From Desulfomonile tiedjei DSM 6799 (GTDB lineage Bacteria > Desulfobacterota > Desulfomonilia > Desulfomonilales > Desulfomonilaceae): a DNA stretch of 64,000 nt. Shown piece after piece: positions 27,215-36,458 of this stretch. The position numbers and the translations under genes were made by a program. Each line of letters starts with the position of its first letter. Position 1 is the stretch's first letter. The stretch is taken from contig NC_018025.1 of assembly GCF_000266945.1 (NCBI RefSeq), positions 1,364,001-1,428,000 on the forward strand, read 5' to 3'. Under the pieces are notes generated by a model that ran no database searches, had not been told where the DNA came from, and was given only the letters and a program-made list of their open reading frames with translations.

Positions 27215-27262
27215 TTCATACAGTTCTTATAATAGAATATTCATGCAGGTCCGGCAATTTTG

Positions 27263-27421
27263 CGTAATCCCAATGCGCGTCCCAAAAAGTGACATTGGAT
27301 GAAGCCGGCCCTTGCAGGTCTCCGAAGCGAAGTCAGGCTGCGCCATTCGTAGCGGAAGAGATTTGCCGGGGTCGGCAATAAACAAGCTTTTCGAAATTAC
27401 TTGCATGAAGCCGCATTGGTA
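27263..27421. repeat. Family E element, copy 1
   Basis: Left end TAATCCCAATGCGCGTC and right end GCCGCATTGGTATAAG are inverted copies. The interior TCTCCGAAGCGAAGTCAGGC, GATTTGCCGGG and CGGCAA matches copy 2 at 44039. It occupies most of the gap between the PEP-binding gene and the small membrane protein gene. Confidence 0.65.
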
Positions 27422-27505
27422 TAAGATATTTCAAACATATCCAAGAAAGAACGGTATTCCGAGTAACTGCCGGTTGACGTCCGGATTGAAGCGAATGATA
27501 AGAGC

Positions 27506-27532
27506 GAAGGGAGTCTTTGACGAACTCCCTTC
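27506..27532 (-). terminator. Hairpin after the TauE operon
   Basis: GAAGGGAGT (27506-27514) pairs perfectly with ACTCCCTTC (27524-27532), about 15 bases beyond the stop of the 234-aa gene. There is no T run. Confidence 0.45.
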
Positions 27533-27546
27533 GGAAATCGAACGGT

Positions 27547-28251
27547 TTACATTTCTTTCTTGGCTCCGGCTTTCATCTCCAGGCCGAAACCGTCGAACAA
27601 ATACATAACGGCAATGCCCCACCAGAGCGTGTAGACCACATAAAATATCAGAGAGAATACGAGAATTCCCATTCTGGAAGCCGCGGTTTGGGGAGCAATC
27701 TGGAAGAAATTGTACGCCACCTCGACGCCCCTCTTGATGACGGTATCAACGAAAGCAGCCTCTTTGAACTTGTTCTTCCTCTTCAGGTCTTTATCCATCT
27801 CTTTCAGGACGTTCCACCAGACCAGTAGAGCCTGTTTTCCAGGGATTCCGTATTTTTTCTCGAGGTCTGCATCTTTGTTGTGAAACATTGCCTGGGAGTC
27901 GTTCAAAATTGACCCTAATATCTTTCCAAGATCTCCGGATAAAGCCACCTGAGTGGCCTCCTGGGTCGCTTTCGCGTCTGCGGATGCAAGCAATTTTTGA
28001 GCGTTCTGAGCCATTGCAGCGTCTTTTAACTTGAGATTCAAATCGACCTGATTGCCCATAAATGCTTGGTTTTTCTTGACAAGATCTGGAATGTAGTCAG
28101 TGGAGCCTTTTGAAATCGAGTTGAAAAGATTGTCAGCCGCCTCAAGCGCATTTTTGCCGTCGAATAGAGGCATAAACATGACTGCGAGTACAATGAAGAA
28201 CGTGACGGCAAGGAGAAGTCCTTTTATGAAAGCTCCTTTATGTTTAATCAT
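27547..28251 (-). CDS. Membrane protein paired with TauE permease, function unknown
   Basis: 234 aa. One N-terminal helix (FIKGLLLAVTFFIVLAVMFM) and one C-terminal helix (MGILVFSLIFYVVYTLWWGIAV) bracket an extracytoplasmic helical domain of about 150 residues rich in Lys, Ala and Gln (ALEAADNLFNSISKGSTDY, KDADLEKKYGIPGKQALLVW). It starts three bases after the TauE stop, so the two are co-translated and probably form a complex. I do not recognise the family. Confidence 0.75.
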   Translation of the reverse strand: MIKHKGAFIKGLLLAVTFFIVLAVMFMPLFDGKNALEAADNLFNSISKGSTDYIPDLVKKNQAFMGNQVDLNLKLKDAAMAQNAQKLLASADAKATQEATQVALSGDLGKILGSILNDSQAMFHNKDADLEKKYGIPGKQALLVWWNVLKEMDKDLKRKNKFKEAAFVDTVIKRGVEVAYNFFQIAPQTAASRMGILVFSLIFYVVYTLWWGIAVMYLFDGFGLEMKAGAKKEM

Positions 28252-28254
28252 AGC

Positions 28255-29532
28255 TTAGACCTCCCCTCTCAGGGTTTTCAAATTGCCCAGGAATTTACCG
28301 ATTACCCAAATCGCGAATATGCCTATGACCACAAAGAAAATGATGAGTCCGGCAAAACTGAGCCCTTTGACCAGAGCTTCGGACACGTTGATGATTTCCA
28401 TCTGGTTGAGTTTTTCGGGAAGAGCAAAGAATCGGTTTACAAATCCCGCCAGAATGGAAATTGCATAAAACCCGCGAATATATATTCCCTTCACTACTTT
28501 TGTCGCCAGTGCGCCTACCTGAATTCCTAGAAGCGAACCCAGCAACATGCCCATTGCAAGCGTGTAAAAAATGAACCCGTAGACTGCATACTGAGCAATG
28601 GACGCCAATCCGGCAGTGAAGATGATTTGCAGGATGTCCGTACCGACTGTCGTGAATGAAGAGACACCCAAAATGTACACGAACATGGGAAACGTAAGAA
28701 AACCGCCGCCGACTCCCATGATTGCTGCGGCAAAGCCCACTACCGCTCCACAAAGGGCAACAAAGAGAGCCGGGATTTTCTTTCCGCCAGGAACCAGATC
28801 TTCATCAAAGGTGATGAGAGGCGGAATATTTGAGGATTGCAGCTTTGCAGGAAGACCTACTTTGCCTGAAGAGGCCTCTTCTCCGTGCGCACTTTCTCCA
28901 TGGTGTGCTCCAACATCGCCGGGAGCCTTCCGGAGTTTCAAGAAATCGAACAATGCGTAAAAGCCCAGGAAGCCGAGAAGAACGACGTACACGATGCTGA
29001 TGAAGAGATCGCTCAAAATGGGGTTCTTCTCATAAAGCGCCCTATTTATGAATCCGCCGCCCGTTACGCCTATTCCGGACCCGACCAGAAACGCAATCGC
29101 AAGGGAAACAGAGACATTGCCCAGTTTCTTGTGGACCGCTGTTCCCATAATAGCTTTCGCAAAAATGTGGAACAAGTCCGTGCCGACAGCGAGAATCCCC
29201 TTGACCCCGGCGCTCATAAGAGCAGGAGTGATGATGAATCCTCCACCAGCCCCTATACAACCGGTAATCAAGCCGGCTCCCAAACCGACGAGTATGGACA
29301 CGATAAAAATGACCGGATCGTAATTGGCAGGTTGATATGCTTTGTACCCGCCCAGATATCCGTCTCCCGCAGCCATTGCCACGCCGATCGCCAGAGCCGG
29401 GATCGTCATAATCACTAAAAGGAGAAGCTTCTTCCTGTCCCGTAGAATGCTCATGGATGTCTCGTAGTCCCACCTTGCATGAGCCTGAGATGCAGCCATA
29501 AACATACGGTACAGCTCTTTTGCCACCTTCAT
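28255..29532 (-). CDS. Sulfite exporter TauE/SafE family permease
   Basis: 425 aa from ATG 29532 (GGAGGG upstream); the frame is open to 29571. After a soluble N-terminal 40 residues come about eight or nine membrane helices in two halves, each with the family Gly-rich signature: LVGLGAGLITGCIGAGGGFIITPAL and AAIMGVGGGFLTFPMFVYILG. The central loop (about 215-260) is cytoplasmic and His/Glu-rich. The family exports small anions such as sulfite, sulfoacetate or other organosulfonates. In a probable sulfur-metabolising anaerobe a sulfur-anion role is reasonable, but the substrate is unproven. Confidence 0.88.
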   Translation of the reverse strand: MKVAKELYRMFMAASQAHARWDYETSMSILRDRKKLLLLVIMTIPALAIGVAMAAGDGYLGGYKAYQPANYDPVIFIVSILVGLGAGLITGCIGAGGGFIITPALMSAGVKGILAVGTDLFHIFAKAIMGTAVHKKLGNVSVSLAIAFLVGSGIGVTGGGFINRALYEKNPILSDLFISIVYVVLLGFLGFYALFDFLKLRKAPGDVGAHHGESAHGEEASSGKVGLPAKLQSSNIPPLITFDEDLVPGGKKIPALFVALCGAVVGFAAAIMGVGGGFLTFPMFVYILGVSSFTTVGTDILQIIFTAGLASIAQYAVYGFIFYTLAMGMLLGSLLGIQVGALATKVVKGIYIRGFYAISILAGFVNRFFALPEKLNQMEIINVSEALVKGLSFAGLIIFFVVIGIFAIWVIGKFLGNLKTLRGEV

Positions 29533-29786
29533 GCTACGCCCTCCGTTGCTGTAATGCGCAGAACCGCCCACTTCGAACTCACGATTTTTTCAGAGAATCC
29601 GAGAGGGAATTCGCAACAATGTAAAATGGGGAACGCTAGATGAGGAACCCGCGCGTTCCGTGCAAGATCATGAATTCAAGAGTAACAGAAAAGTACACTA
29701 ACTGAAAAGAAATAAATTGTCCCAGTTCTCAATTTCCGTAAAACGGCTGCAAAAACAGGCCCAAAATGCTCTTATAACATGCGGGT

Positions 29787-30206
29787 TCAGACGATCTTGA
29801 GAGAGTTAGGTACCTCGCACACATCATCACCGCGGCACCATTTTCTTTTATAGGCGTCCTGGAGCTTGAAGAGCAACTCGTCAATATCCATTGGTTTCAT
29901 CAGATAGTCGAACGCTCCCAATTCCATTCCTTGAATTGCTACTTCCACGCTCGCGTGTCCGGTAAGCATGATGACTTCGATTGAAGGTTTTAATCTTTTG
30001 ATTTCTTTTAAGGTTTCAAGACCGTCCATATCCGGCATTCTGACATCCAGCACGACCACATCTATGGGATCGCTCTGAATTATCTCCAAGGCCTTTCTCC
30101 CGCTGTCCGCAGATGTTACGTCCAGTTTTCTTTTCTTGAGTCGTTTAACGAGTGTTTCAAGGAATTCCGTCTCGTCATCTACCAGCAGGACACGAAAATC
30201 CGTCAC
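29787..30206 (-). CDS. Single-domain response regulator (CheY-like receiver)
   Basis: 139 aa if started at GTG 30206, which has a perfect AGGAGG upstream; the longer frame to 30260 starts with unrelated residues. The receiver has the acidic pair in VLLVDDETEF, the phosphoacceptor Asp in VVVLDVRMPDMDGL, the Thr in IMLTGHAS and the Lys in DYLMKPMDID. There is no output domain. It is upstream of the TauE-PEP-binding genes on the same strand, with about 250 bases between. The partner kinase is not in the window. Confidence 0.9.
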   Translation of the reverse strand: MTDFRVLLVDDETEFLETLVKRLKKRKLDVTSADSGRKALEIIQSDPIDVVVLDVRMPDMDGLETLKEIKRLKPSIEVIMLTGHASVEVAIQGMELGAFDYLMKPMDIDELLFKLQDAYKRKWCRGDDVCEVPNSLKIV

Positions 30207-30298
30207 TTGATGCCTCCTGTTATTCCATTCCCGGAGTATATGATAGCTCTCTGTGAGCACGCCAAGTCAACATACGATCCGAATCCTCCGGGACAACC

Positions 30299-30328
30299 GA
30301 TATGAGAGCAATCTTAAGCGCTCATATC
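30299..30328 (-). terminator. Hairpin overlapping the pilT stop codon
   Basis: GATATGAGAGC (30299-30309) pairs with GCGCTCATATC (30318-30328) with one mismatch and contains the pilT TAA at 30314-30316 in the loop. Probably a terminator or 3'-end processing hairpin. Confidence 0.45.
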
Positions 30329-31432
30329 CCATTTGCCTTCTGACGTGCCGCTGATACCTCTTACGAATAGGGCAAAATCGTCCGGGTTACTGGCTGCGCC
30401 GAGAGCCGTCTCGTACGTGACCAGATTCTTCTTGTACAATTGCATGAGCGATTGATCGAAGGTTTGCATTCCGTAACTGATGTGACCTTCGGCAATTGCA
30501 TCTCGAATTTCTCTGATTCTGCGCTCGTCTCCGATGCACTCCCGAATGCGGGCTGTAGATACCAGGACTTCAACGGCAGGTACACGGCCTTTTCCATCCG
30601 CCTTTGAGAGAAGGCGCTGGGATATAACCCCTTTGAGAATGCCTGCTAACTGAAGCCGGATCGAACCCTGGTGCTCGATAGGGAATGCAGAGATGATTCG
30701 GTTGATGGTTTCGGTCGCATCCAGAGTATGCAGGGTGCTGAAGACAAGATGCCCGGTCTCTGCCGCCAACATGGCTATTTCGATTGTCTCGAGATCCCGC
30801 ATTTCGCCCACGAGGATGACGTCGGGATCTTCACGCAATGCAGCCCTCAATGCGCTCTGGAACGAAAGCGTATCCTGACCGACCTCGCGTTGATTGATAA
30901 TGCTTTTGCGGTCTCTGTGAAGGAATTCTATCGGATCTTCGATCGTTATAAGATGACAGTTCCTGAATGAGTTGATGTGGTTGATCATTGCAGCGAGGGT
31001 TGTCGATTTTCCTGAACCGGTTGTTCCGGTGACGAGGACTAAGCCCCTGTGTTCCATTGCAATTTTCTCGATGACCGGCGGAAGACTGAGATCTTTCAGC
31101 ATGGGAGGTTCAGAGGGAATCGTCCTGAACACCATGGCAATGGAATCCCGCTGGGAGAACACGTTTACCCTGAACCTGGCCAGTTTTGAAACACTGTAAG
31201 CCATGTCCAACTCTTTCGTCTTGGTGAAGATTTCGCGTTGGCGCTCGTTCATAATGGACAGAGCGATTCGACGAACTTCATCAGGACTGAGCCTGTCCTC
31301 ACCTCTCATGGGTGCGAGTACGCCGTTGATCCGGGTTACCGGCGGAAGAGGAACTTTCAAGTGGATATCGGAAGCTCCGCTTTCAATTGCTTTTCTCAGA
31401 CATTCATCAAGATCCATCGTAGTCACCGGCCT
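30314..31432 (-). CDS. pilT: Type IV pilus retraction ATPase PilT
   Basis: Hexameric motor that depolymerises type IV pili for twitching. 372 aa from ATG 31432, with 31414 as another possible start; both lie inside the recA 3' end (overlap of about 10-25 bases). N-terminal PAS-like domain ([22 protein letters not shown]), Walker [18 protein letters not shown], Asp box [20 protein letters not shown], Walker [14 protein letters not shown] and His box [18 protein letters not shown]. It ends slightly longer than the usual 340-350 aa. No other pilus genes are in the window. Confidence 0.93.
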   Translation of the reverse strand, partial: RPVTTMDLDECLRKAIESGASDIHLKVPLPPVTRINGVLAPMRGEDRLSPDEVRRIALSIMNERQREIFTKTKELDMAYSVSKLARFRVNVFSQRDSIAMVFRTIPSEPPMLKDLSLPPVIEKIAMEHRGLVLVTGTTGSGKSTTLAAMINHINSFRNCHLITIEDPIEFLHRDRKSIINQREVGQDTLSFQSALRAALREDPDVILVGEMRDLETIEIAMLAAETGHLVFSTLHTLDATETINRIISAFPIEHQGSIRLQLAGILKGVISQRLLSKADGKGRVPAVEVLVSTARIRECIGDERRIREIRDAIAEGHISYGMQTFDQSLMQLYKKNLVTYETALGAASNPDDFALFVRGISGTSEGKWDMSA

Positions 31433-32510
31433 CATGCAGGAGATTTTCGTTTGAGTCGTCGGACTTGCCTTGCATTGCAATCCCTTTATGTTCCAGAATC
31501 CTGGACTTAATCGTCTCCATTGTTTCCGGATTATCTCGCATGAATTGCTTTGCGTTTTCTCTGCCTTGCCCTATACGCTCATCACCGTACGAATACCATG
31601 CACCGGACTTGTCGACAATTCCCAGGTCCACTCCCATATCGATTACTTCACCGGCTATGGAAATGCCCTCATTGTACATGATATCGAATTCCACCTGATT
31701 GAAGGGAGGGCTCAACTTGTTCTTTACCACCTTCACTCTGGTCCGGGACCCAATGACGTTTTCGCCCTCTTTGATTCCCGCCACTCTGCGGATATCCAGT
31801 CGCAAGGATGCGAAAAATTTGAGTGCATTACCGCCGGTGGTGGTCTCCGGATTACCGAACATGATTCCAATCTTCTGCCTGATCTGGTTGGTGAATATCA
31901 CGGCTGTGTGAGATCGGGCTATCGCAGCGGTCAATTTTCTCAGGGCCTGAGACATGAGTCTCGCCTGCAGCCCCATATGGGAATCACCCATATCGCCTTC
32001 GATCTCAGCTCGGGGTACGAGAGCAGCTACGGAATCTATGACCACAACGTCCATTGCACCCGATCTTACCAGGATTTCTGTGATATCGAGAGCTTGTTCG
32101 CCCGTATCAGGCTGCGAGACCAGTAATTCATCGGTATTGACGCCGAGTTTTTTCGCGTACCCGATATCGAGTGCATGTTCGGCGTCCACGAATGCGGCGA
32201 AACCGCCCAACCTCTGGGCTTCAGCAATCACATGAAGGCATAAGGTAGTTTTTCCGGAAGATTCCGGCCCGAAAATTTCCGTGACCCTCCCTTTTGGGAT
32301 GCCACCAATCCCGATGGCCACGTCCAGTCCGAGAGAGCCTGTAGAAATCGCCTGGACATTGGGGATGACACCACCGCTCCCCAGTTTCATAATAGCGCCT
32401 CTGCCGAATTGCCTTTCAATCTGCGAGACCGCAACTTCGACAGCCCGCGCTTTTTCGTTCTCGGGCAGATTACCTTCGATTAAGTCTTTGCCTTTCTTAG
32501 GCTTCGCCAT
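31407..32510 (-). CDS. recA: Recombinase RecA
   Basis: Strand-exchange ATPase for homologous recombination and SOS induction. 367 aa from ATG 32510 (MAKPKKG), which follows AAGGAAG; the frame extends to a TTG at 32525. RecA signatures are Walker [48 protein letters not shown] and the L2-region [14 protein letters not shown]. The acidic tail is long ([20 protein letters not shown]). pilT overlaps its 3' end. I see no obvious LexA box in the short leader. Confidence 0.97.
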   Translation of the reverse strand: MAKPKKGKDLIEGNLPENEKARAVEVAVSQIERQFGRGAIMKLGSGGVIPNVQAISTGSLGLDVAIGIGGIPKGRVTEIFGPESSGKTTLCLHVIAEAQRLGGFAAFVDAEHALDIGYAKKLGVNTDELLVSQPDTGEQALDITEILVRSGAMDVVVIDSVAALVPRAEIEGDMGDSHMGLQARLMSQALRKLTAAIARSHTAVIFTNQIRQKIGIMFGNPETTTGGNALKFFASLRLDIRRVAGIKEGENVIGSRTRVKVVKNKLSPPFNQVEFDIMYNEGISIAGEVIDMGVDLGIVDKSGAWYSYGDERIGQGRENAKQFMRDNPETMETIKSRILEHKGIAMQGKSDDSNENLLHEAGDYDGS

Positions 32511-32611
32511 CGGGCTTCCTTTCAATATTCAACGACAGTTTTGGTTCAATTTCTGCAAGAACACCGCCCCACAGCGGATCGGATGCTCAACGGGAAATAC
32601 TCTGTTCGGCC

Positions 32612-32617
32612 ATTATA
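32612..32617 (-). promoter_or_regulatory. Candidate recA -10 box
   Basis: On the minus strand this reads TATAAT, about 100 bases before the recA start. A -35 is only weakly matched (TTGAAT or TCTTGA at 14-17 bases). Confidence 0.45.
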
Positions 32618-32876
32618 GCACGGATCGGCTCATTCAAGACCAGGAACTCACGAAAAAACTGAGCCACATCTCAGCCGCTGCCGGCAGTCATCAACTTGAC
32701 AATGAACAGCGCTCGTATGAGAGTAACGAAGATGCGTTGCGCGTTACTACCCGAGGACGATACCCATTTCGGCATCGACCGTGATTTCGTTCGAGGATAG
32801 ATTCTGCTCCAGTTATTGAAACAGTTCAACTATTTTCGCGTAATAGCCGACCGCCGGTCAAAAGGACACATTTTTC

Positions 32877-33815
32877 ATGCATGTGGTTTCCGCATCCAGA
32901 CGCACCGACATTCCTGCATTTCATTCTCGATGGTTTATGGAACGTGTTCGAGAAGGGAACGCAGTGGTCCGTGCCCCTTTCGGTGGAAAGCTGTTCAACG
33001 TCTCACTTGTTCCTGCAGATGTAATTGCTATTGTTTTCTGGACCAAGAATGCCGATCCGTTGTTGCAATGTTTAGACGAACTGATAGAGCGGGGATACTG
33101 CTTTACTTTTTTGTATACTATAAACAATTATCCGGCTTTCCTGGAACCAAACGTACCCTCTCTGACTCATACAATGAGAGTAGTTGAAAATCTCGCTAAA
33201 ATACGAACTACTTCAATCGTGAGATGGCGATACGATACTATAGTCATGAGTGATCAACTAAGTCGTGCATGGCATCTTGACAATTTTCGAGAACTCTGTC
33301 GACTTCTTGCGCCTCATTCCAGGGAGTGTATTTTCAGTTTCTGTGATTATTACAAGAAGACCATCAGAAATATGGATCGATCTGTTCCCGGATATCGCAA
33401 TCCGCATACCGAGGAATGTATCGAACTGAGTACGGACTTAGCTGAAATTGCACGAGAATGGGGCATAGAGATGAAATCGTGCGCTCACGATTTCCTGGTC
33501 AGCGGCAATATTACGAAAGCGAAATGTATCGATCCCGCACATCTCGCGAGCATCATCGAATCGGATACGAAACTGTCGGCGCTGCAGAACCTGAAGAAGA
33601 CGCCCACGAGAGAGGATTGCGGGTGCATCGCTTCCAAAGATATCGGTGCATACGATACGTGCGGTCATGGATGTGCATACTGTTACGCGAATGCAAATCC
33701 GGAGCGTGCTTTGTATAACCTTAATCGCATCAGGCATGATTATCCCTGCCTCGATCCGAATATCTCCGAACGATTGGGACCTGCAGCAATCACCTCGGCT
33801 TCGATTCGTGCTTGA
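32877..33815 (+). CDS. DUF1848 family radical-SAM-like protein
   Basis: 312 aa. It opens with the family motif VVSASRRTDIPAFHSRWFM, contains VVRAPFGGKLFNVSL, VFWTKNADPL and TSIVRWRYDTIV, and ends in a C-terminal Cys cluster EDCGCIASKDIGAYDTCGHGCAYCYAN. The CGHGCAYCYA arrangement resembles a radical SAM cluster placed at the C-terminus, characteristic of DUF1848. The reaction is unknown. The downstream TonB-like gene begins at or within its stop codon. Confidence 0.88.
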   Translation: MHVVSASRRTDIPAFHSRWFMERVREGNAVVRAPFGGKLFNVSLVPADVIAIVFWTKNADPLLQCLDELIERGYCFTFLYTINNYPAFLEPNVPSLTHTMRVVENLAKIRTTSIVRWRYDTIVMSDQLSRAWHLDNFRELCRLLAPHSRECIFSFCDYYKKTIRNMDRSVPGYRNPHTEECIELSTDLAEIAREWGIEMKSCAHDFLVSGNITKAKCIDPAHLASIIESDTKLSALQNLKKTPTREDCGCIASKDIGAYDTCGHGCAYCYANANPERALYNLNRIRHDYPCLDPNISERLGPAAITSASIRA

Positions 33816-33817
33816 TA

Positions 33818-34957
33818 ATGAAGAAAAGCAGACCGGGATGTGCTATAAGAAAAATCGATTCGCCTGAAGATTGGTGCGATGAGACTTTGAACAGTCGCAA
33901 TAGTTCGGAAAGCAGCGGAATTTCTGGTGCAGGTGGTGACAAGTTGATGGAACCCGTTCGCAGCGAATCGATCGATCCTTTCGCTTCGGATTCGGAGGAC
34001 GTCGACGATACGTACGATATCCCCCAAATCTCAAGAGATAATCTTGAGCGAGTGGACTCCTTCGGTGCAGACCGGATCCTGAAATACTGCGTTATTGTGT
34101 CACTGCTGCTCCACGTAGGAGTGTTTGCGGGAGTCCCCAGATTAATGGAGATGAACCGCTCCAAACCGCTTCTCAATCCCGGGGAAAAGGTTACCCGGGT
34201 GCGTCTCGTGGAACCGCAAGAAGAGAAGAAGCCCGAACCGCCCCCGGAGAATGCTTCTGCAATTTCCGATCGGGATCACACTGCCGTCAAAGAACGCTTG
34301 CCCAAAGCGCCGCCTTCCCAGGAACAGCCCATCGGCAGAATCGAGCAGCAGCAAAAAAAAATGGCGTCTTTAATGCCGCCCCAGGCACCTGAGGACTTTA
34401 ATCGCCAACCCGAAGAAAAGCGCCAGCCTGAAGAAAAGAAAGAACCCAAGCAAAAAACGGGAGCTCGAAAACCACCCGAGCAACATGATATTCGGCCCAG
34501 AAAGAAAGAAAACTCTCAGAAATCTCCAATAGATCTAAGGCCCACTCCTCAGGATATAGCCAAAGGATTTTCCGCAGCCGGTTCCCGCGAATTTTTTCCC
34601 GACGGAGACGTTGAGGAAGCCATTGTAGATATTAATACGAGAGAAGACCGATTCTTCTCGTACCTGATGCACTTAAAAAGAAAGATCCAGGGAGTCTGGA
34701 CTTATCCACCTGCTGCAGCCAAGTCGGGAATCGGCGGAACGCTGACTGTGGAGTTTTCCATCGCCAAGACCGGTGAATTGCTGGAAGTAAATTTGCTCGA
34801 TTCGTCCGGGCACACGATTCTCGACGAAAATGCCATGAGAGCCATCAAAGCCGCAGCACCGTACTTTCCTTTTCCCGAACGGATGAAAGCCCAACGTCTC
34901 CGTGTTCGTGCCAATTTCGTGTACGTAACCAGTAATTTTTTCAAGAATATCATGTAG
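33818..34957 (+). CDS. TonB family energy-transducing protein
   Basis: About 379 aa from ATG 33818; the frame opens at TTG 33812 and the exact start is uncertain because the first 85 residues are acidic and unusual for TonB. One membrane helix (YCVIVSLLLHVGVFAGVP), a long Pro/Glu/Lys-rich periplasm-spanning linker (EEKKPEPPPENAS, KRQPEEKKEPKQK), then a TonB C-terminal domain (LKRKIQGVWTYPPAAAKSGI, GTLTVEFSIAKTGELLEVNL, LDENAMRAIKAAAPYFPFPE). It carries proton-motive-force energy to outer-membrane receptors or acts in TolA-like envelope work. No exbBD is adjacent. Confidence 0.88.
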   Translation: MKKSRPGCAIRKIDSPEDWCDETLNSRNSSESSGISGAGGDKLMEPVRSESIDPFASDSEDVDDTYDIPQISRDNLERVDSFGADRILKYCVIVSLLLHVGVFAGVPRLMEMNRSKPLLNPGEKVTRVRLVEPQEEKKPEPPPENASAISDRDHTAVKERLPKAPPSQEQPIGRIEQQQKKMASLMPPQAPEDFNRQPEEKRQPEEKKEPKQKTGARKPPEQHDIRPRKKENSQKSPIDLRPTPQDIAKGFSAAGSREFFPDGDVEEAIVDINTREDRFFSYLMHLKRKIQGVWTYPPAAAKSGIGGTLTVEFSIAKTGELLEVNLLDSSGHTILDENAMRAIKAAAPYFPFPERMKAQRLRVRANFVYVTSNFFKNIM

Positions 34958-35044
34958 CAGGGAGTGTGTGGCGGGATTTGAGGAGATACCGATTTCGCAA
35001 TCAAAGAAGGAATGCGGAAACGCTTTACGGGTGGTTGAGAGCGA

Positions 35045-35346
35045 TTGCCGAAAATTTTGACGTTTATAGCTGTTATCGAAAGTCTTGACGGAATCCAATG
35101 CCTGCAATGGGAAGAATCAGTAGCGCCGGCGTCCCTGCCGGCGATAACTTATTGCTTTGTTTGGTGAATTGTTCGCCGGCACGGAGGCCGGCGCTACCAA
35201 TTGCTGGGAACTGCTCTTCACAATCCGTGATTACTTTCGAGAATCGGTATATTCCTATGCTCGAATACAAGATATTAGTGGGGACCGGCGTCCCTGCCGG
35301 TCCATTCTACCGATATCATTGATCGTTTTGAAGATGTGCCGACACG
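35045..35346. repeat. Family A repeat split by a family C element
   Basis: AAAATTTTGACGTTTATA (left) and ATGCTCGAATACAAGATATTAG followed by GGACCGGCGTCCCTGCCGGTCC (right) form an A copy with a C element between 35067 and 35249. The A copy is cut short at its far end and stops at the gcvH stop codon (35348). It contains the IS110 target at 35289-35300. Confidence 0.75.
35067..35249. repeat. Family C element, copy 1 (183 bp)
   Basis: Terminal inverted repeats TAGCTGTTATCGAAAGTC and, from the other end, TACCGATTCTCGAAAGT, with TA on both flanks. The inside holds GCGCCGGCGTCCCTGCCGG and GCCGGCACGGAGGCCGGC. A near-identical inverted copy of the same 183-bp length lies at 61826-62008. IS110 target at 35130-35141. 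Confidence 0.8.
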
Positions 35347-35347
35347 A

Positions 35348-35740
35348 TTATTCGTCTGCTTCACCTGCCACCAATTTGGCATAATCGGCGGCTTTCATCA
35401 GCTCATCCAGTTCCTCGGGATTGGATGGTTCCAGAATAATAAGCCATCCGTCCCCATAGGGATCGTCCGATAATATTTCCGGTGACTCCAGAAGCGCAAC
35501 ATTCTTCTCCACCACGATTCCCGATAGAGGCGCAATAATATCCGTGACAGCCTTGCTTGTCTCGAATATGCCTATAGGTTTGTCCTTGAGCACAGTTTCA
35601 TCGGGCTCGGGGAGTTCGATGTAATCGACGTCTCCCAACTCTTCTTTGGCGTAGTCCGTGATGCCTATGAAAGCTTGGTCTTTCTCCATCTTCACCCACA
35701 GGTGATATTCCGAATACAAACGATCCGAGGGAAAATTCAT
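35348..35740 (-). CDS. gcvH: Glycine cleavage system H protein
   Basis: 130 aa. The lipoyl carrier of the glycine cleavage complex; it shuttles the aminomethyl group between P, T and L proteins. The lipoylation Lys lies in IGIFETSKAVTDIIAPLSG, with the preceding IGITDYAKEELGDVDYIELPE and DPYGDGWLIILEP. AAGGAGG precedes the ATG. It stands alone: gcvT, gcvP and lpd are not adjacent, so it may serve a system elsewhere or act as a lipoyl donor. I looked for a glycine riboswitch upstream and saw none. Confidence 0.94.
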   Translation of the reverse strand: MNFPSDRLYSEYHLWVKMEKDQAFIGITDYAKEELGDVDYIELPEPDETVLKDKPIGIFETSKAVTDIIAPLSGIVVEKNVALLESPEILSDDPYGDGWLIILEPSNPEELDELMKAADYAKLVAGEADE

Positions 35741-35989
35741 ATCAATACCTCCTTAACCGGAACAAAGGCACTATTGCCTCAAACCGTTGTGCATGTCAAT
35801 GAGCGGAATGATCAATTCAGGAGCTTCCCGCAAAGGTCTATCACATCAAAATCCTTTGCAGAAGCTCTCTTTTGAAAACTCACCTCTTGAACGTCCGGGC
35901 TCTCTCGGGTAAAATGAAGTCGGTAGGTATCCGCAAGGATATTTTTTACCGGTTCTTTTTCATACATTTTCAATGAGTTGGAGGGTCAT

Positions 35990-36256
35990 ATGTGGGATCG
36001 CGCTTTAGGGATCCTGATGGTACTAATCCTTGTCGCACTCGCGCAGACGTCCAAAGCGGAAGAGTTTTTGGGCAAGCTGGAACGGGTGGACTGGGAGACA
36101 GTGACCGTTGTGGATTGCGAAAATAAGAAGTTCATCTTGCGGGTCGATGGAAATCACCGTAAGGAAGCGGCCGTTTTTCTGGGTAAACGAGTACTGGTGG
36201 ATTTCAAACCGGATGACGGACATCTCAGGGCGGTTCGTTTCAGAGCGTCTCAGTAA
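35990..36256 (+). CDS. Small exported protein
   Basis: 88 aa from ATG 35990, with GGAGGG upstream (the frame opens at a TTG 12 bases earlier). A signal peptide (ALGILMVLILVALAQTSKAEE) precedes a 65-residue beta-rich domain (FLGKLERVDWETVTVVDC, FILRVDGNHRKEAAVFLGK, VLVDFKPDDGHLRAVRFRA). It looks like a small OB or SH3-like periplasmic domain. I do not recognise a family. A strong terminator follows. Confidence 0.65.
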   Translation: MWDRALGILMVLILVALAQTSKAEEFLGKLERVDWETVTVVDCENKKFILRVDGNHRKEAAVFLGKRVLVDFKPDDGHLRAVRFRASQ

Positions 36257-36349
36257 TCGATCCGGTGAATCACTTCAGGTTCCGCATGTAACGGATGCGC
36301 TTAGGTGAGATTCCGAAAACGGCAGGCACGAAGAATTGAGATAAAAAAT

Positions 36350-36383
36350 GCCGGGAGTTATTGCAATTCCCGGCTTTTTTTTT
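36350..36383 (+). terminator. Rho-independent terminator
   Basis: GCCGGGA (36350-36356) pairs with TCCCGGC (36368-36374), followed by nine T (36375-36383) and preceded by an A run. It ends the small exported protein gene, and the A run could also serve the minus strand. Confidence 0.9.
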
Positions 36384-36458
36384 CTCGTGGTTCTTGCGGC
36401 AGACGAAGATGGAAACAGCGGTATGAAAATGTATTCTGCCGCTGTATGCTGAAAGTAT

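Noticed and set aside
32511-32640. LexA/SOS box in front of recA
   Set aside because: No convincing palindromic LexA-type motif could be identified in the leader; only a -10 box is clear.
35098-35322. Open frame whose translated N-terminal 50 residues recur almost identically at 61783-61977
   Set aside because: The identity comes from the duplicated 183-bp family C repeat, not from a gene; there is no ribosome site, and the frame runs through palindromes.
35741-35989. Glycine riboswitch upstream of gcvH
   Set aside because: I looked for the paired glycine aptamer core in the minus-strand leader and found no matching conserved segments.
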